The translations under genes and the position numbers were made by a program. The notes beneath the pieces are model-generated. The model ran no database searches. It had not been told where the DNA came from and saw only the letters and a program-made list of their open reading frames with translations. A DNA stretch of 64,000 bases from Ginsengibacter hankyongi (lineage in GTDB: Bacteria > Bacteroidota > Bacteroidia > Chitinophagales > Chitinophagaceae): positions 1 to 64,000 of the forward strand of contig NZ_VYQF01000012.1 in the NCBI RefSeq assembly GCF_008710285.1. The letters run 5' to 3'. Positions within the stretch are counted from its first letter, which is position 1. Each line of letters begins with the position of its first letter. Of this stretch, positions 45,723 to 54,666 are shown one piece after another.

Positions 45723-46820
45723 TTATTCCTGGCTCGCTGGAGGGTGGTTATCTGCTAGGTACACTTTAAATTCAGAACCTTTTCCTGCTTCACTTTCCAC
45801 AGTAATTCTGCCACCTGCATTACTTACAATTTCTTTTGCCAGGAACAGGCCAATGCCTGAGCCCTCAATTTTCTCTTCATTTCTAAAGTACTTCGTAAAT
45901 ATTTTTTCGTAATCGCGCTTTTCAATACCGATGCCATTATCTTTTACTGTAATTACAATCTCATCTTTAATCCTTTCGGTTTTGATCCAAATTTCCGGTA
46001 TCCTTTCAGGAGCGCAGAATTTGATGGAATTATTTACAAAATTATAAATAACACTTCTAAGTTTTCTCCTGGAAAAGCTTATCTCGGATACATTTATTTC
46101 CGTATGAATAACCACGTCAGTTTTTATAACGCTTTCTGCAAGAGTAAGGCGCACGTCTTCAAGTATATTTTCAAAATTCAAGAGTTCTTCCTGTTCTTTG
46201 TATTTATGCTTCTGCTTTCTTGTCTCCGTAAGTTCGCCTATAAGCAACTGCATCTTCTTAATGGAATTTTCGAGTAATTTAAAGAGTGACTTAGATTTTT
46301 CAAACTCTTCCAGTGGTACATCTTTTAATAATTCAATCCCAATGAGCAAATTGGTGAGAGGCGTTTTTATGTCATGAGAAATGGTATCTAATAAAATTTC
46401 ATGATCGGAGATAATTTTTTCCTGCTCTTTTAAATCTGTTATGCGTAAAGTTATCTCAACAAAGGTGATGATGACGCCGTTTGTCTTTTTGCTTTTTTGT
46501 TCCACATAGGGCAGTATATTCATCTGGAACCATCGCCGGTCAGTAGTTTGTACCTCCTTTTCCAGTATTTCATTATTATCAATAACGTATTGAATATTTT
46601 CCATTATGCCCGCAAATCGAAAATTATCTTTCACGTTTTCAACCGGCTTTCCCAGGTCACTTAACGATAATTGAAACTGCGTCATTGCCGGTGGAGTAAA
46701 TTTGCGCAACACCAGGTCTGCATCTACAAATAGCTGCGGTATGATTGTATTTTTGAAATAGTTTTCTAATAGATCGTTTTTGTCAACGAGGTCTTGTATT
46801 TTCTCATCATCGATAGCCAT
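45723..46820 (-). CDS. PAS-domain sensor histidine kinase
   Basis: This 365-aa kinase has an N-terminal PAS domain (about residues 20-135: LFVDADLVLRKFTPPAMTQF, RRWFQMNILPYVEQ), a HisKA dimerisation helix with the phospho-acceptor His in LLDTISHDIKTPLTNLL (about residue 155) and an HATPase domain with N-box FVNNSIKFCA, G1 DNGIGIEKRDYEKIF and G2 GSGIGLFLAKEIV. It has no membrane segment, so it senses something in the cytoplasm. No response regulator is adjacent. Confidence 0.9.
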   Translation of the reverse strand: MAIDDEKIQDLVDKNDLLENYFKNTIIPQLFVDADLVLRKFTPPAMTQFQLSLSDLGKPVENVKDNFRFAGIMENIQYVIDNNEILEKEVQTTDRRWFQMNILPYVEQKSKKTNGVIITFVEITLRITDLKEQEKIISDHEILLDTISHDIKTPLTNLLIGIELLKDVPLEEFEKSKSLFKLLENSIKKMQLLIGELTETRKQKHKYKEQEELLNFENILEDVRLTLAESVIKTDVVIHTEINVSEISFSRRKLRSVIYNFVNNSIKFCAPERIPEIWIKTERIKDEIVITVKDNGIGIEKRDYEKIFTKYFRNEEKIEGSGIGLFLAKEIVSNAGGRITVESEAGKGSEFKVYLADNHPPASQE

Positions 46821-47110
46821 TTGTAAAAAATTTAAGAAAGTGGTTTATGAGTCGTGCATTTTCAAATGCAGCGTTACAGTTCGACGTTCTCATTTATTCA
46901 TTTCCGGAAGCCCATGGATTAAATGCAAGGTATAATTAAAAAAACAATACCGCGTGCCGGTTTGCAGTCAAGCGGCGAACAACCTGCCATCGGAAGAAGA
47001 GTGCTGGCAAACACGCATGTCCCCATTTTACTTTCAACTATACTATTCCGGGATTTGCCGTTCATAAAATTGAAGGATGCAGGCTTTCTTTTGGTAATTA
47101 TCTTTATGTA

Positions 47111-47299
47111 ATGTTTACATTTATTGCCTGGCTCATCTTATTTGTACTTTGCTGGCCGCTGGCCATCCTGGCCCTCGTGCTCTACCCGGTCTTTTGGATA
47201 CTCACGTTGCCATTCAGATTGGCGGGGATAGCTGTTGATGGAATTTTCAGTTTGCTCAAAGGCATCATCATGTTGCCCGGCAGATTACTACATCGTTAG
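47111..47299 (+). CDS. Small two-helix membrane protein
   Basis: The 62-aa protein is almost wholly hydrophobic: WLILFVLCWPLAILALVLYP, then FWILTLPFRLAGIAVDG, ending in basic residues (LLPGRLLHR-like). Similar short proteins are frequent in Bacteroidota but have no known role. Its ATG overlaps the stop of a doubtful 62-codon frame at 46923 by one base. Confidence 0.6.
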   Translation: MFTFIAWLILFVLCWPLAILALVLYPVFWILTLPFRLAGIAVDGIFSLLKGIIMLPGRLLHR

Positions 47300-47657
47300 T
47301 TTTTTCCCGAAATAATGTTTATGATGATTAAAGAGTAGGGGAAAGTCTGCAATTTTTTTATAATCTTAGTGGGCATTGCCGATAAACCGGCCAGGAAATA
47401 TAATGTTCCCGTCATTGATGAAAAGGAGTGGCTATAACGCCCAGGCCTAATCGATAAAGTCTGGAGCTGGCGAATTCTCCATATACCGGCCCAACGGGCA
47501 TTATTCATCGGTCTATAAAAATTAATGTGGCTACCGGTAAAAATTTGCAATCGGTAAAGACCACCTAATTAATAATCGTTTAACGATTATGGCAGTAATG
47601 GTCTGCATACTTATAACTTTTTAATTATCTCCTCAATTTTTTTTACTAAACTTGTAA
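47300..47657. promoter_or_regulatory. OsmC upstream region with a 19-bp palindrome
   Basis: ATAATCGTT (47572-47580), a central T and AACGATTAT (47582-47590) form a perfect 19-bp palindrome 67 bp before the osmC-family ATG. It is a strong candidate operator for a dimeric repressor; half-sites TAATCG/CGATTA match those of the ars operator but with a 5-base spacer. The remaining sequence has no open frame worth reporting. Confidence 0.5.
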
Positions 47658-48167
47658 ATGCATGCAACTGAACTCAAAAACTTACAAGCGCCTCTTAAAG
47701 AGAAATACCGCGAAAAACCGGAATCTGCAGTTATTACGTTAAAAGCAGAGGGGAAAGTAGGCGAGGGAATATCGTGCAAAATTGAAACAGGTCGGGCAAT
47801 GGCGGAAGCCGGCCTTCATCCTGCCACAGGCGGAACAGGTATGCTCGCCTGCTCGGGCGATATGCTTTTGGAAGCCTTGGTTGCCTGCGCCGGTGTAACA
47901 CTGCAGGCGGTAAGTACGGCCATCGGGGTTGAAATAAGAAGTGGAACCATTAAGGCTGAGGGAGATCTTGATTTCAAAGGAACCCTGGGAGTTTCAAAAG
48001 AAGTTCCTGTCGGCTTTAAAAATATCCGCCTATACTTCGACCTGGATACCGGAGCTACCGATGAGCAAATGGCCAGTCTCAAAAAACTCACTGAAAGATA
48101 TTGTGTGGTTTATCAAACACTCACCAAAGGTGTTGCAATAGAAACAAAATATAATTCTTCAATTTGA
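47658..48167 (+). CDS. OsmC-family peroxiredoxin-like protein
   Basis: The 169-aa protein has the OsmC/Ohr fold with the two reactive cysteines in MLACSGDMLLEALVACAG (about residues 62 and 77), and the usual helix and beta strands before and after. OsmC and Ohr proteins reduce organic hydroperoxides using dihydrolipoyl partners. A 19-bp palindrome precedes the gene and a terminator follows, suggesting single-gene regulation. Confidence 0.88.
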   Translation: MHATELKNLQAPLKEKYREKPESAVITLKAEGKVGEGISCKIETGRAMAEAGLHPATGGTGMLACSGDMLLEALVACAGVTLQAVSTAIGVEIRSGTIKAEGDLDFKGTLGVSKEVPVGFKNIRLYFDLDTGATDEQMASLKKLTERYCVVYQTLTKGVAIETKYNSSI

Positions 48168-48226
48168 CGTAAGCCACAGAGCAGGAACAAAATGTCATGC
48201 ATTATAGAATAAGAAGTTTATAAAGA

Positions 48227-48252
48227 AACTGCTCCGAAGAATCGGAGCAGTT
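48227..48252 (-). terminator. Strong hairpin terminator
   Basis: AACTGCTCCGA (48227-48237) and TCGGAGCAGTT (48242-48252) form an 11-bp perfect stem with a 4-base loop. On the minus strand it is followed by TCTTTAT and lies 35 bp past the stop of the lipoprotein gene; on the plus strand it lies 60 bp past the OsmC stop, so it may serve both convergent genes. Confidence 0.75.
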
Positions 48253-48286
48253 AAAAAGGGGAACATGAGAAAAATTGTAAAGTTGA

Positions 48287-48937
48287 TTAATCCAGGTCCA
48301 CGGATGGGTTGGTCCAGTTAAAGACGCCAGCGGGATTATATTTCCAAACCCATGCATGCACCAGCCAAAAAGGGAATCCTGAAGTACCGTTCCATACATC
48401 ACCTGAACCGGTAAAACCTTCTGGCAGCGGTTGATCAAGCGGTACCGCATATTCCACAGCTACCAATATAGGGTTTCCTGTATCAAGTCCGTTGTACACC
48501 AGTATTTCGGGGTGCCGTATGTCGAATGTAGCATCAATTAAGGATGTTTTCATAAAATGATGCCCCATATTTGACACATCGACATTTATGTTCGAATAGC
48601 CGTCCCTGATAGCATTTCTAATATCCCTGTACCTGGCTGTTGCGGCACGTGCCTGTTGCAGTTCCCATATTGTTTGACTGCTTAGGCCGCTATACATATT
48701 TACGACCTCTGCATACTGACTGTTTCCATTATTATCTGTAGAAATTTGGTTTGAGTTTCCGATGAATAATGGATCGATACTTTTAACATCACTGGAAACC
48801 TCCTTTTGACAAGATGTAAATAAAATACCTGTAAAAATTGTTATACACAAAAACAAGATAAGACTGTGAGCAATGCCATAATGTATGGCAATAGATTTCT
48901 TCTTGCAGCGCAAAGCGCTGCTAAATGAATTTTTCAT
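48287..48937 (-). CDS. Hypothetical lipoprotein
   Basis: The ATG at 48937 (MKNSFSSALRCKKKS) gives 216 aa. A hydrophobic segment ends in FTSCQKEV, a lipobox. The mature part contains ARATARYRDIRNAIRDGYSN, MGHHFMKTSLID and IVAVEYAVP-like sequence (LVAVEYAVPLDQPLPEGFTG). A heme- or metal-binding role could be imagined from GHHFM and HAWVW, but this is speculation; I do not recognise the family. It is cotranscribed with or just downstream of the DUF4242 gene. Confidence 0.75.
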   Translation of the reverse strand: MKNSFSSALRCKKKSIAIHYGIAHSLILFLCITIFTGILFTSCQKEVSSDVKSIDPLFIGNSNQISTDNNGNSQYAEVVNMYSGLSSQTIWELQQARAATARYRDIRNAIRDGYSNINVDVSNMGHHFMKTSLIDATFDIRHPEILVYNGLDTGNPILVAVEYAVPLDQPLPEGFTGSGDVWNGTSGFPFWLVHAWVWKYNPAGVFNWTNPSVDLD

Positions 48938-49012
48938 ATTTCTTTTTTTAGGAGTGAAAAAATAAAAGTCAATAAGGCACGAATCTGTAATGTCCATTAA
49001 AATGGCCTGTGA

Positions 49013-49411
49013 TTAATTGACTTCGGCGGTAGCCGTTGCCGGGCTGATCTCCGTATCAACTTTGGTGATCTTATTGGCAGGAAAACCACCTTTTTTAGCA
49101 TGTTCCCTTATGAGTTCTTCGTTCTCGGCTTTGTAAACACAAAAGATCCTATCTCCCGTTACATAGCTTTGTATCCACTGAATTTGCGGACCCATGTCTT
49201 TAAGTACACTACATGATTTTTGCGAAATAGCTTTTAATTGAGCAGGCGTTAAATTACCTGCGCCCGGGATGTCCCTTTCGATAAGATACGTTTTCATAGA
49301 TGCTGTTTTAGTGGTTGTTGAAATGTTTGATGCCGTGGTTTGTGCTGCCGAAGCATAACCCGTGAATAACACGATAGTGCAAATCAGAATGCGATTGGTA
49401 ATTGATTTCAT
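49013..49411 (-). CDS. Exported DUF4242 (nickel-binding-like) protein
   Basis: This 132-aa protein has a signal peptide (ILICTIVLFTGYASAAQ) and one DUF4242 domain at about residues 39-125 (MKTYLIERDIPGAGNLTPAQ, VTGDRIFCVYKAENEELIRE). SCO4226 of Streptomyces, a DUF4242 protein, binds nickel. The same domain forms the N-terminus of the regulator gene that lies upstream, so the two may be regulator and target or share a ligand. Confidence 0.82.
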   Translation of the reverse strand: MKSITNRILICTIVLFTGYASAAQTTASNISTTTKTASMKTYLIERDIPGAGNLTPAQLKAISQKSCSVLKDMGPQIQWIQSYVTGDRIFCVYKAENEELIREHAKKGGFPANKITKVDTEISPATATAEVN

Positions 49412-49555
49412 GACATTTAATTTTTTAGAAATTAGGAATACTTAAAGATAGTATTGACAATAAGCGGAGTGTTATCACAAATCATTCAATAAATGGAAAA
49501 CGACATAGAACAAATCGTTCAATAAATAGTAAAATTAAATCGCAGAAGAAATGAA

Positions 49556-50656
49556 TTAATGAAGGAGTTCAACATACGTCATGGGCAGCAGGCCGTACAT
49601 CTTTTTAAAGCACTTGGTAAAATAGGAAGCGCTGGTAAAGCCTGAATCGAATGTTATTTGTGCAATATTATAGTGCTTTTTTCTCATGAGATCTTTAGAT
49701 TTTTCAAGCCTGAATTCTTTTAACAGCGCATTGGGTGATAAGCCTGTGAGTGAAATTGTTTTCCTGTACAACTGCGAGGTACTCATAGCCGTTAGCTTGC
49801 AATAATCAGTTATATCGAAACTTGTATTGCGCCAGTTCTCTTCCAGTTTACTGAATAACAATTGCAGCAAACTTTCGTCCTGCGGTGAAAGGGTTAAAAA
49901 ATTTTTCGATTTATTTTGAAAAAAATCTTTTGATACCAATTCTCTCACTGACGAAGCTATAGCAATTTGAAAATTGCCCGCAATGCTACACATATTCGAT
50001 GCAAATTGGATAGTATCTCCAAACAGTTGGTTGCTTTTTTCAACAGGTTCGCCTGCATTGAGAGCTATCCTGAAACTAAAGGCATCTTTATGCGCATCCT
50101 GCATCTCTTTTTGAATGGATAAAGCACATGCCACCGCTTTTTGTGCCGAAGAGAAGGAAATAATAAATCCGCTCCCTTCGTATTCCGCTTCCCGTCCTCC
50201 GTGTTGCAATATGTTTCTTCTTACAATATTATTATGACTTTCCAGCAGTTCACCGGCTTGTTCGCTCCCGAGTTTATGCCCGAGTAAATTTGGGTCTGTG
50301 GTCTTTGTTACTAATAAAATGCGAAAGGACGGATCAGCGAAAACTTTCAATCCATCATCTGAAATTACTGCTGATTCAGGATCATATATGCGCCCTAAAA
50401 AAGAAGCGACGAGAGTGCTATCTACTTCTATTATTTTATTGGCTATCAAGCCATGTGCTTTTCTGTGCATCTCATTCACGGCCTGTTTATCAGGAGCCTC
50501 AACAAGGCAAAATATGCTTTCACGTTCTTCATCTATCCAATAGGTCATGCATTTGCAACGATGTTCTACCTGGTGAAGCAAATCTTTGCTGTGCGCCTCA
50601 GCAACATCCTTTGCTTTGACGCCCGGCACAATATGTACGTCCATATAAATAGGCAT
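49556..50656 (-). CDS. DUF4242-degenerate class III cyclase-AraC fusion regulator
   Basis: The 366-aa protein has three parts. Residues 1-85 form a DUF4242 domain (PIYMDVHIVPGVKAKDVAEA, IDEERESIFCLVEAPDKQAV). Residues about 108-245 follow class III nucleotide cyclases (LLESHNNIVRRNILQHGGRE, FRIALNAGEPVEKSNQLFGD), but the metal-binding Asp positions are replaced (VTKTTDP for FTDIVGS; EGSGFIISF for GDGFLAxF), so it is a sensor rather than an enzyme. Residues about 265-366 are an AraC helix-turn-helix pair (MSTSQLYRKTISLTG, AQITFDSGFTSASYFTKCFK). It probably controls the DUF4242 gene it neighbours; the ligand is unknown. Confidence 0.85.
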   Translation of the reverse strand: MPIYMDVHIVPGVKAKDVAEAHSKDLLHQVEHRCKCMTYWIDEERESIFCLVEAPDKQAVNEMHRKAHGLIANKIIEVDSTLVASFLGRIYDPESAVISDDGLKVFADPSFRILLVTKTTDPNLLGHKLGSEQAGELLESHNNIVRRNILQHGGREAEYEGSGFIISFSSAQKAVACALSIQKEMQDAHKDAFSFRIALNAGEPVEKSNQLFGDTIQFASNMCSIAGNFQIAIASSVRELVSKDFFQNKSKNFLTLSPQDESLLQLLFSKLEENWRNTSFDITDYCKLTAMSTSQLYRKTISLTGLSPNALLKEFRLEKSKDLMRKKHYNIAQITFDSGFTSASYFTKCFKKMYGLLPMTYVELLH

Positions 50657-51145
50657 AACCAGTGGATTGAAGACTTTCCGAAGATAAATATTTTTTAATA
50701 ATGATTCTAACTAAAATTCAGTAGTATTTCAGCAACCCGGTAAGTACTGTTAACCTACTTATACACTTTCTTTTTTTTCGATTGGCGTTTACGATTTTCT
50801 ATAACGATAAATTTGTTTTTACCACAAAACCTCCGGAATAAACCCCATAATAAAAAATATGCGAAGGCTACCGAAGTTGAATTAAGAGAAAATATGGACA
50901 ACGAATTTTAATTCGAGACAGTAGGACCTGCACCGGCCGGGAATAACAGGAGTTTTAAAATTTAAATTTATTAATTACTTCGGTTAGCCGATACTGTTAG
51001 TTATAAAAATCCGGGTTATATTGCGAATGCATAGTTTAAGATTGTTTATTAAAGAACTTTTTGTTAACAGATATTTTAGACTCATCACTGGTTTCTATCT
51101 CTTCCAATTGCCTTTTGTCTTCCCTATCTTTGTAAAAAATATTTT
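50657..51145 (+). promoter_or_regulatory. Intergenic region with Bacteroidota -7 element
   Basis: TATCTTTG at 51125-51132 matches the TAnnTTTG -7 element of Bacteroidota promoters, 13 bp before the ATG at 51146, but no TTTG is found 19-21 bases upstream. The rest of the gap has no open frame or repeat that I can support. Confidence 0.4.
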
Positions 51146-51619
51146 ATGGCCGAAGACCTGGATATTGTAAAAGGAACCAAGGAAGAAGAATATCAGTCAC
51201 TAATTCCGCAGGTAAAAGGACTACTAACAGGCGAGATCGATTTAATTGCTAATATGGCTAACCTGGCAGCAGCACTTAAAGAACAATTTGGATGGTTTTG
51301 GGTTGGCTTTTATATAGTAAAAAATAATGAACTCGTCTTAGGTCCTTTCCAGGGACCGGTTGCCTGCACGAGAATTCAAAAAGGCAGGGGTGTTTGTGGA
51401 AGCTGCTGGCAACAGGCTGTAACTTTGATCGTATCCGATGTTGAAAAATTTCCCGGCCACATTGCGTGCAGCAGTTTATCAAAATCGGAAATAGTAGTAC
51501 CGGTCATAAGAGATGGCGAAGTTGTTGCTGTTCTGGATGTCGATAGTGAAGCATATAACTCTTTTGATGATACTGATAAGAAATATCTTCAGGAGGTCGT
51601 GGAACTGATAGATTTTTAG
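51146..51619 (+). CDS. msrC: Free methionine-R-sulfoxide reductase (GAF type)
   Basis: The 157-aa GAF protein fits fRMsr (MsrC), which reduces free methionine-R-sulfoxide. The three cysteines of the family are present: PVACTRIQKGRGVCGSCW contains two (about residues 73 and 83) and HIACSSLSKSEIVVPV one (about 117). The FGWFWVGFYIV and VLDVDSEAYNSF segments are also typical. It stands alone. Confidence 0.88.
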   Translation: MAEDLDIVKGTKEEEYQSLIPQVKGLLTGEIDLIANMANLAAALKEQFGWFWVGFYIVKNNELVLGPFQGPVACTRIQKGRGVCGSCWQQAVTLIVSDVEKFPGHIACSSLSKSEIVVPVIRDGEVVAVLDVDSEAYNSFDDTDKKYLQEVVELIDF

Positions 51620-51635
51620 TGAGGAGTGTATAAAC

Positions 51636-52291
51636 CTATCTTATTAAAGCCACTATTCCTTTTCGCCGGATAATGGTTCCGTTGTAAGAAACACCTTCTG
51701 CTATCCATACATAAATATCCGCGGGCTGCGCCTTTGAATGATAAATGCCGTTCCAGCCAATGCCAGCGTCAGTAGTTGAAAATACCAATTTGCCAAGGCG
51801 GTTGTAAATACTGAATAACCTAAATTCTTTCAGGCCAACTGGTCTTGCCTCCAGGATATCATTTATAGCATCACTGTTAGGGGTAAACGCAGTTGGTACA
51901 TAAATCTCCGGATGGCTGAAAACTTTAATATTGATCCTGGCTGTACCCGCACACCCATTAACGGTAGTAATCGTTAGCAGGTAGGTTATGTCGTTACCTG
52001 GCGTGGCAATGGGATTCGCGATGTGTGTATTATTAAGCCCATTAGCCGGCGACCAGGAATAGGTGGACATGCCTGAATTATTGAGGTCTGTGCCATTCAA
52101 TTGCAGGGGTTGATTAATAAGGCAGCCCCGAAATAAACGATGTTGCCGGCGGTGGTTGGGCTAAAGCCTGATCCTTTGATGGTAACTGTTGTGCCGACAG
52201 GACCCGAAACAGGGGTGAAGCTACTTATGGAAGGTTGTGCAAAAATGCGGGAACCCTGTAGTATTATCAATAATAGAAAGAATAACCGCAT
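51636..52291 (-). pseudogene. Truncated type IX secretion (CHU_C) protein remnant
   Basis: Two frames cover one relic. The N-terminal part (ATG 52291) has a signal peptide and the start of an IPT/TIG domain (ISSFTPVSGPVGTTVTIKGS), then breaks near 52100. The C-terminal part, reading from LQLNGTDLNNSG on the other frame, holds a PKD-like piece and the CHU_C tail (FTPNSDAINDILEARPVGLK, LFSIYNRLGKLVFSTTDAGI) used for export by the type IX system. The IPT domain is cut after GNIVYFGA, so much of the protein was deleted and the remaining frame is shifted. It is presumably not made. Confidence 0.7.
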
Positions 52292-52772
52292 GTTAGTTTT
52301 GATTGGGTGTCTTTAATATCAGGCTATAATACTACGATTTAGTTTGGAAAAAACTAAGCTCTTAGCTGAGTTCCCTTACTCTTCTATTTTTCCAACTTCG
52401 ATTGCACATGTCACCGTTTTTTTCAATTTCTAATCTCCGGAAAAATAATTAGCAGATATTCTCCCGTTTAATCAAAAATACACGCCGGATATACAGTGCT
52501 TATTTTTTACTTGACAAATTAGAAAAATATTTGAAAGGCTTTTTCAAATTCATTCCTTTGATTCCATCCATAAAATTCAGGATAGCTACTAAAGCTTTTC
52601 GGGTATTGCTAAGGCGAAATCAAACGACGGTTTCTGTTTAGTTATCTTCAAAAGAAAACTTTGGCAGAAATATCTTTTTTGCTGCTGCTTTTATTTCGCA
52701 TTTATCCTAACTCCGAAACCTGCAATTGATTTAACGACCAAACACCGTCATTCATTAAAAAATAATGTATTT
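52292..52772. other. Intergenic region without recognised features
   Basis: The 481 bp between the remnant and the tail-fibre-like gene are AT-rich. An imperfect palindrome around 52355-52372 (AAGCTCTTAGCTGAG) is too weak to name. No open frame or promoter box is supported. Confidence 0.35.
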
Positions 52773-54527
52773 ATGAAAAAGTTTATGATCCTTATGTTCG
52801 TGTTTCTAAGCATGTCAAAAAGCTACGCTCAAAGTGTAGGCATTGGTACCACCACTCCAAATACCAGCTCTATGCTGGATGTAAGTGCAACAGATAAAGG
52901 CATGTTAGTACCCAGGATGACGACAGTGCAGCGTACTGCCATCACTTCTCCGGCAAAGGGATTATTGGTTTTTGATAACGATGTAAGCAGTTTCTTTTTC
53001 TATAACGGTACCGCCTGGACGCAACTCTCCGCTGGTTCTTCAACAAACTTCTGGAGTGCCAACGGAAGTGATATCAGTAATACTAACGGCGGCAAGGTAG
53101 GTATTGGTACTGCCGCACCCCTTTCAGCACTTGGGGTGCAAACGCCTACTGGTAATTATGGATTTACCCACACCGATGGCACAGTTACAATAGGATCCTA
53201 TGTTAATGCCAATTTCGGTTGGTTCGGCACAAGGTCAAATCACCCGCTTACTTTTTTTACTGCCGATGGCGGGCCGCAAATGACGCTCCTTCAAAATGGT
53301 AACTTTGGAATAGGAACCATTACACCCCAGGCTAAACTGCATGTGGCGGGTAATATAAAAGTAGATGCTGCCAATACCATTGAACTCGGAGCAGGAGTTA
53401 CCGGTAAAGAAAGTAACGCAGGAAAAATAGGTTATGAAACCTATACGCCCGATGCGCTGGATATTATAGGTGCAGGCACTTTAGGCTCCAACCGTAAAAT
53501 AACGTTCTGGAACGAAGGTAGCGCCCAGTTCAGGGGAAACGTTGGTATTGGCGTTGCCAACGCTAATAATAAATTACAAATTGGTTCTGTGGGATCAACT
53601 GGTTTTAGTGGAAATGATATTGTCGTTGGCAATGGTACCAATGCAACCGGGCTTTTTCAAACGAATTCCTTTTTGCAGATGGTTTCTTCTACCGATATCG
53701 TTTTGTTCCCTCGTAATAATGGTGCCGGAAGAGTTGGTATTAATACAAGCACGCCAAGGGCTGCCTTGGAGGTTGATGGTAATGCTACCGTAGCAATTCC
53801 CGGTAACGGATACGGCGGGTACGCTTTTTACGCGATAGGTTACGGTTCTGACGGTAAGCCTGCCACCAACACAGGCGGTATTTATACTGCTACCGATGGC
53901 CTTGTATCCATTTATGCTTCTGACCGGGTATTTGCAGCTGAATTTAATGCTTTTTCAGATGCACGCATAAAAGCTATTACCGGCGTTAGCGACAACTGGA
54001 AAGATTTACAAACATTGAATGCCTTACGCATAACAGATTATACCATGAAGGATAAAGTAAAGTATGGCAATAAATCATTTAAAAAGGTAATAGCACAGGA
54101 GGTTGAAAAAGTATATCCCCAGGTTGTATCAAAGCATACAGATTTTGTTCCTAATGTGTACCAGTCAGCCAGTAAGATTGAGAAGACTTCCACCGGGTAC
54201 ATTTTGCATTTTGATCATGAGCATAAAATCAGCAGCACAGCAAAAAAACTGCAGTTGCTTCTTTCAGGGAAAAACCAAATGCAGCAATGCAATATTGTTG
54301 CAATACCCAACGATAAAGATGTAATTATTGAAACTACTGATTTAAACGCTGATAAAATATTTGTGTATGGTGAAGAAGTAAATGATTTCAGAACGGTAGA
54401 CTATGAGGGCCTGACAACACTCAATATTTCCGCTACCCAGGAATTAAGCAAAATAATTGCTATGCAGAATAAAAAAATAGAAGCTATGGAGCAGGAAATA
54501 AAATTACTTCAAAGTAAAAGGGATTAA
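52773..54527 (+). CDS. Tail-fibre-like protein with S74 intramolecular chaperone
   Basis: The 584-aa protein has a signal peptide (LMFVFLSMSKSYAQ) and repeated segments of the form VGIGTxxP (SVGIGTTTP, VGIGTAAP, FGIGTITP, VGINTSTP), a beta-rich surface-fibre design. Near residue 393 it reads AFSDARIKAITGVSDNW, the SDxRxK motif of S74 self-cleaving chaperones that trimerise phage endosialidase fibres, followed by ITDYTMKDKVKYG, VIAQEVEKVYPQVVS and a C-terminal coiled coil. It is exported, probably to the outer surface. It precedes a two-component system, but a link is not shown. Confidence 0.82.
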   Translation: MKKFMILMFVFLSMSKSYAQSVGIGTTTPNTSSMLDVSATDKGMLVPRMTTVQRTAITSPAKGLLVFDNDVSSFFFYNGTAWTQLSAGSSTNFWSANGSDISNTNGGKVGIGTAAPLSALGVQTPTGNYGFTHTDGTVTIGSYVNANFGWFGTRSNHPLTFFTADGGPQMTLLQNGNFGIGTITPQAKLHVAGNIKVDAANTIELGAGVTGKESNAGKIGYETYTPDALDIIGAGTLGSNRKITFWNEGSAQFRGNVGIGVANANNKLQIGSVGSTGFSGNDIVVGNGTNATGLFQTNSFLQMVSSTDIVLFPRNNGAGRVGINTSTPRAALEVDGNATVAIPGNGYGGYAFYAIGYGSDGKPATNTGGIYTATDGLVSIYASDRVFAAEFNAFSDARIKAITGVSDNWKDLQTLNALRITDYTMKDKVKYGNKSFKKVIAQEVEKVYPQVVSKHTDFVPNVYQSASKIEKTSTGYILHFDHEHKISSTAKKLQLLLSGKNQMQQCNIVAIPNDKDVIIETTDLNADKIFVYGEEVNDFRTVDYEGLTTLNISATQELSKIIAMQNKKIEAMEQEIKLLQSKRD

Positions 54528-54666
54528 GACTAAATTTATTTTCCTCTGAAAACACGGTAACTTCATTGTGATATGGTTATTTTCAAAACTATTCTTTGTA
54601 GCTTCTTTATCGGATACGATAGTTACCTGAATTGCATTCTGTATAGTTTGAATCAAAACCAATAAT

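Noticed and set aside
46923-47111. Open frame of 62 codons ending at the start of a small membrane protein
   Set aside because: Its composition is not convincing and no known motif occurs; the overlap is only one base.
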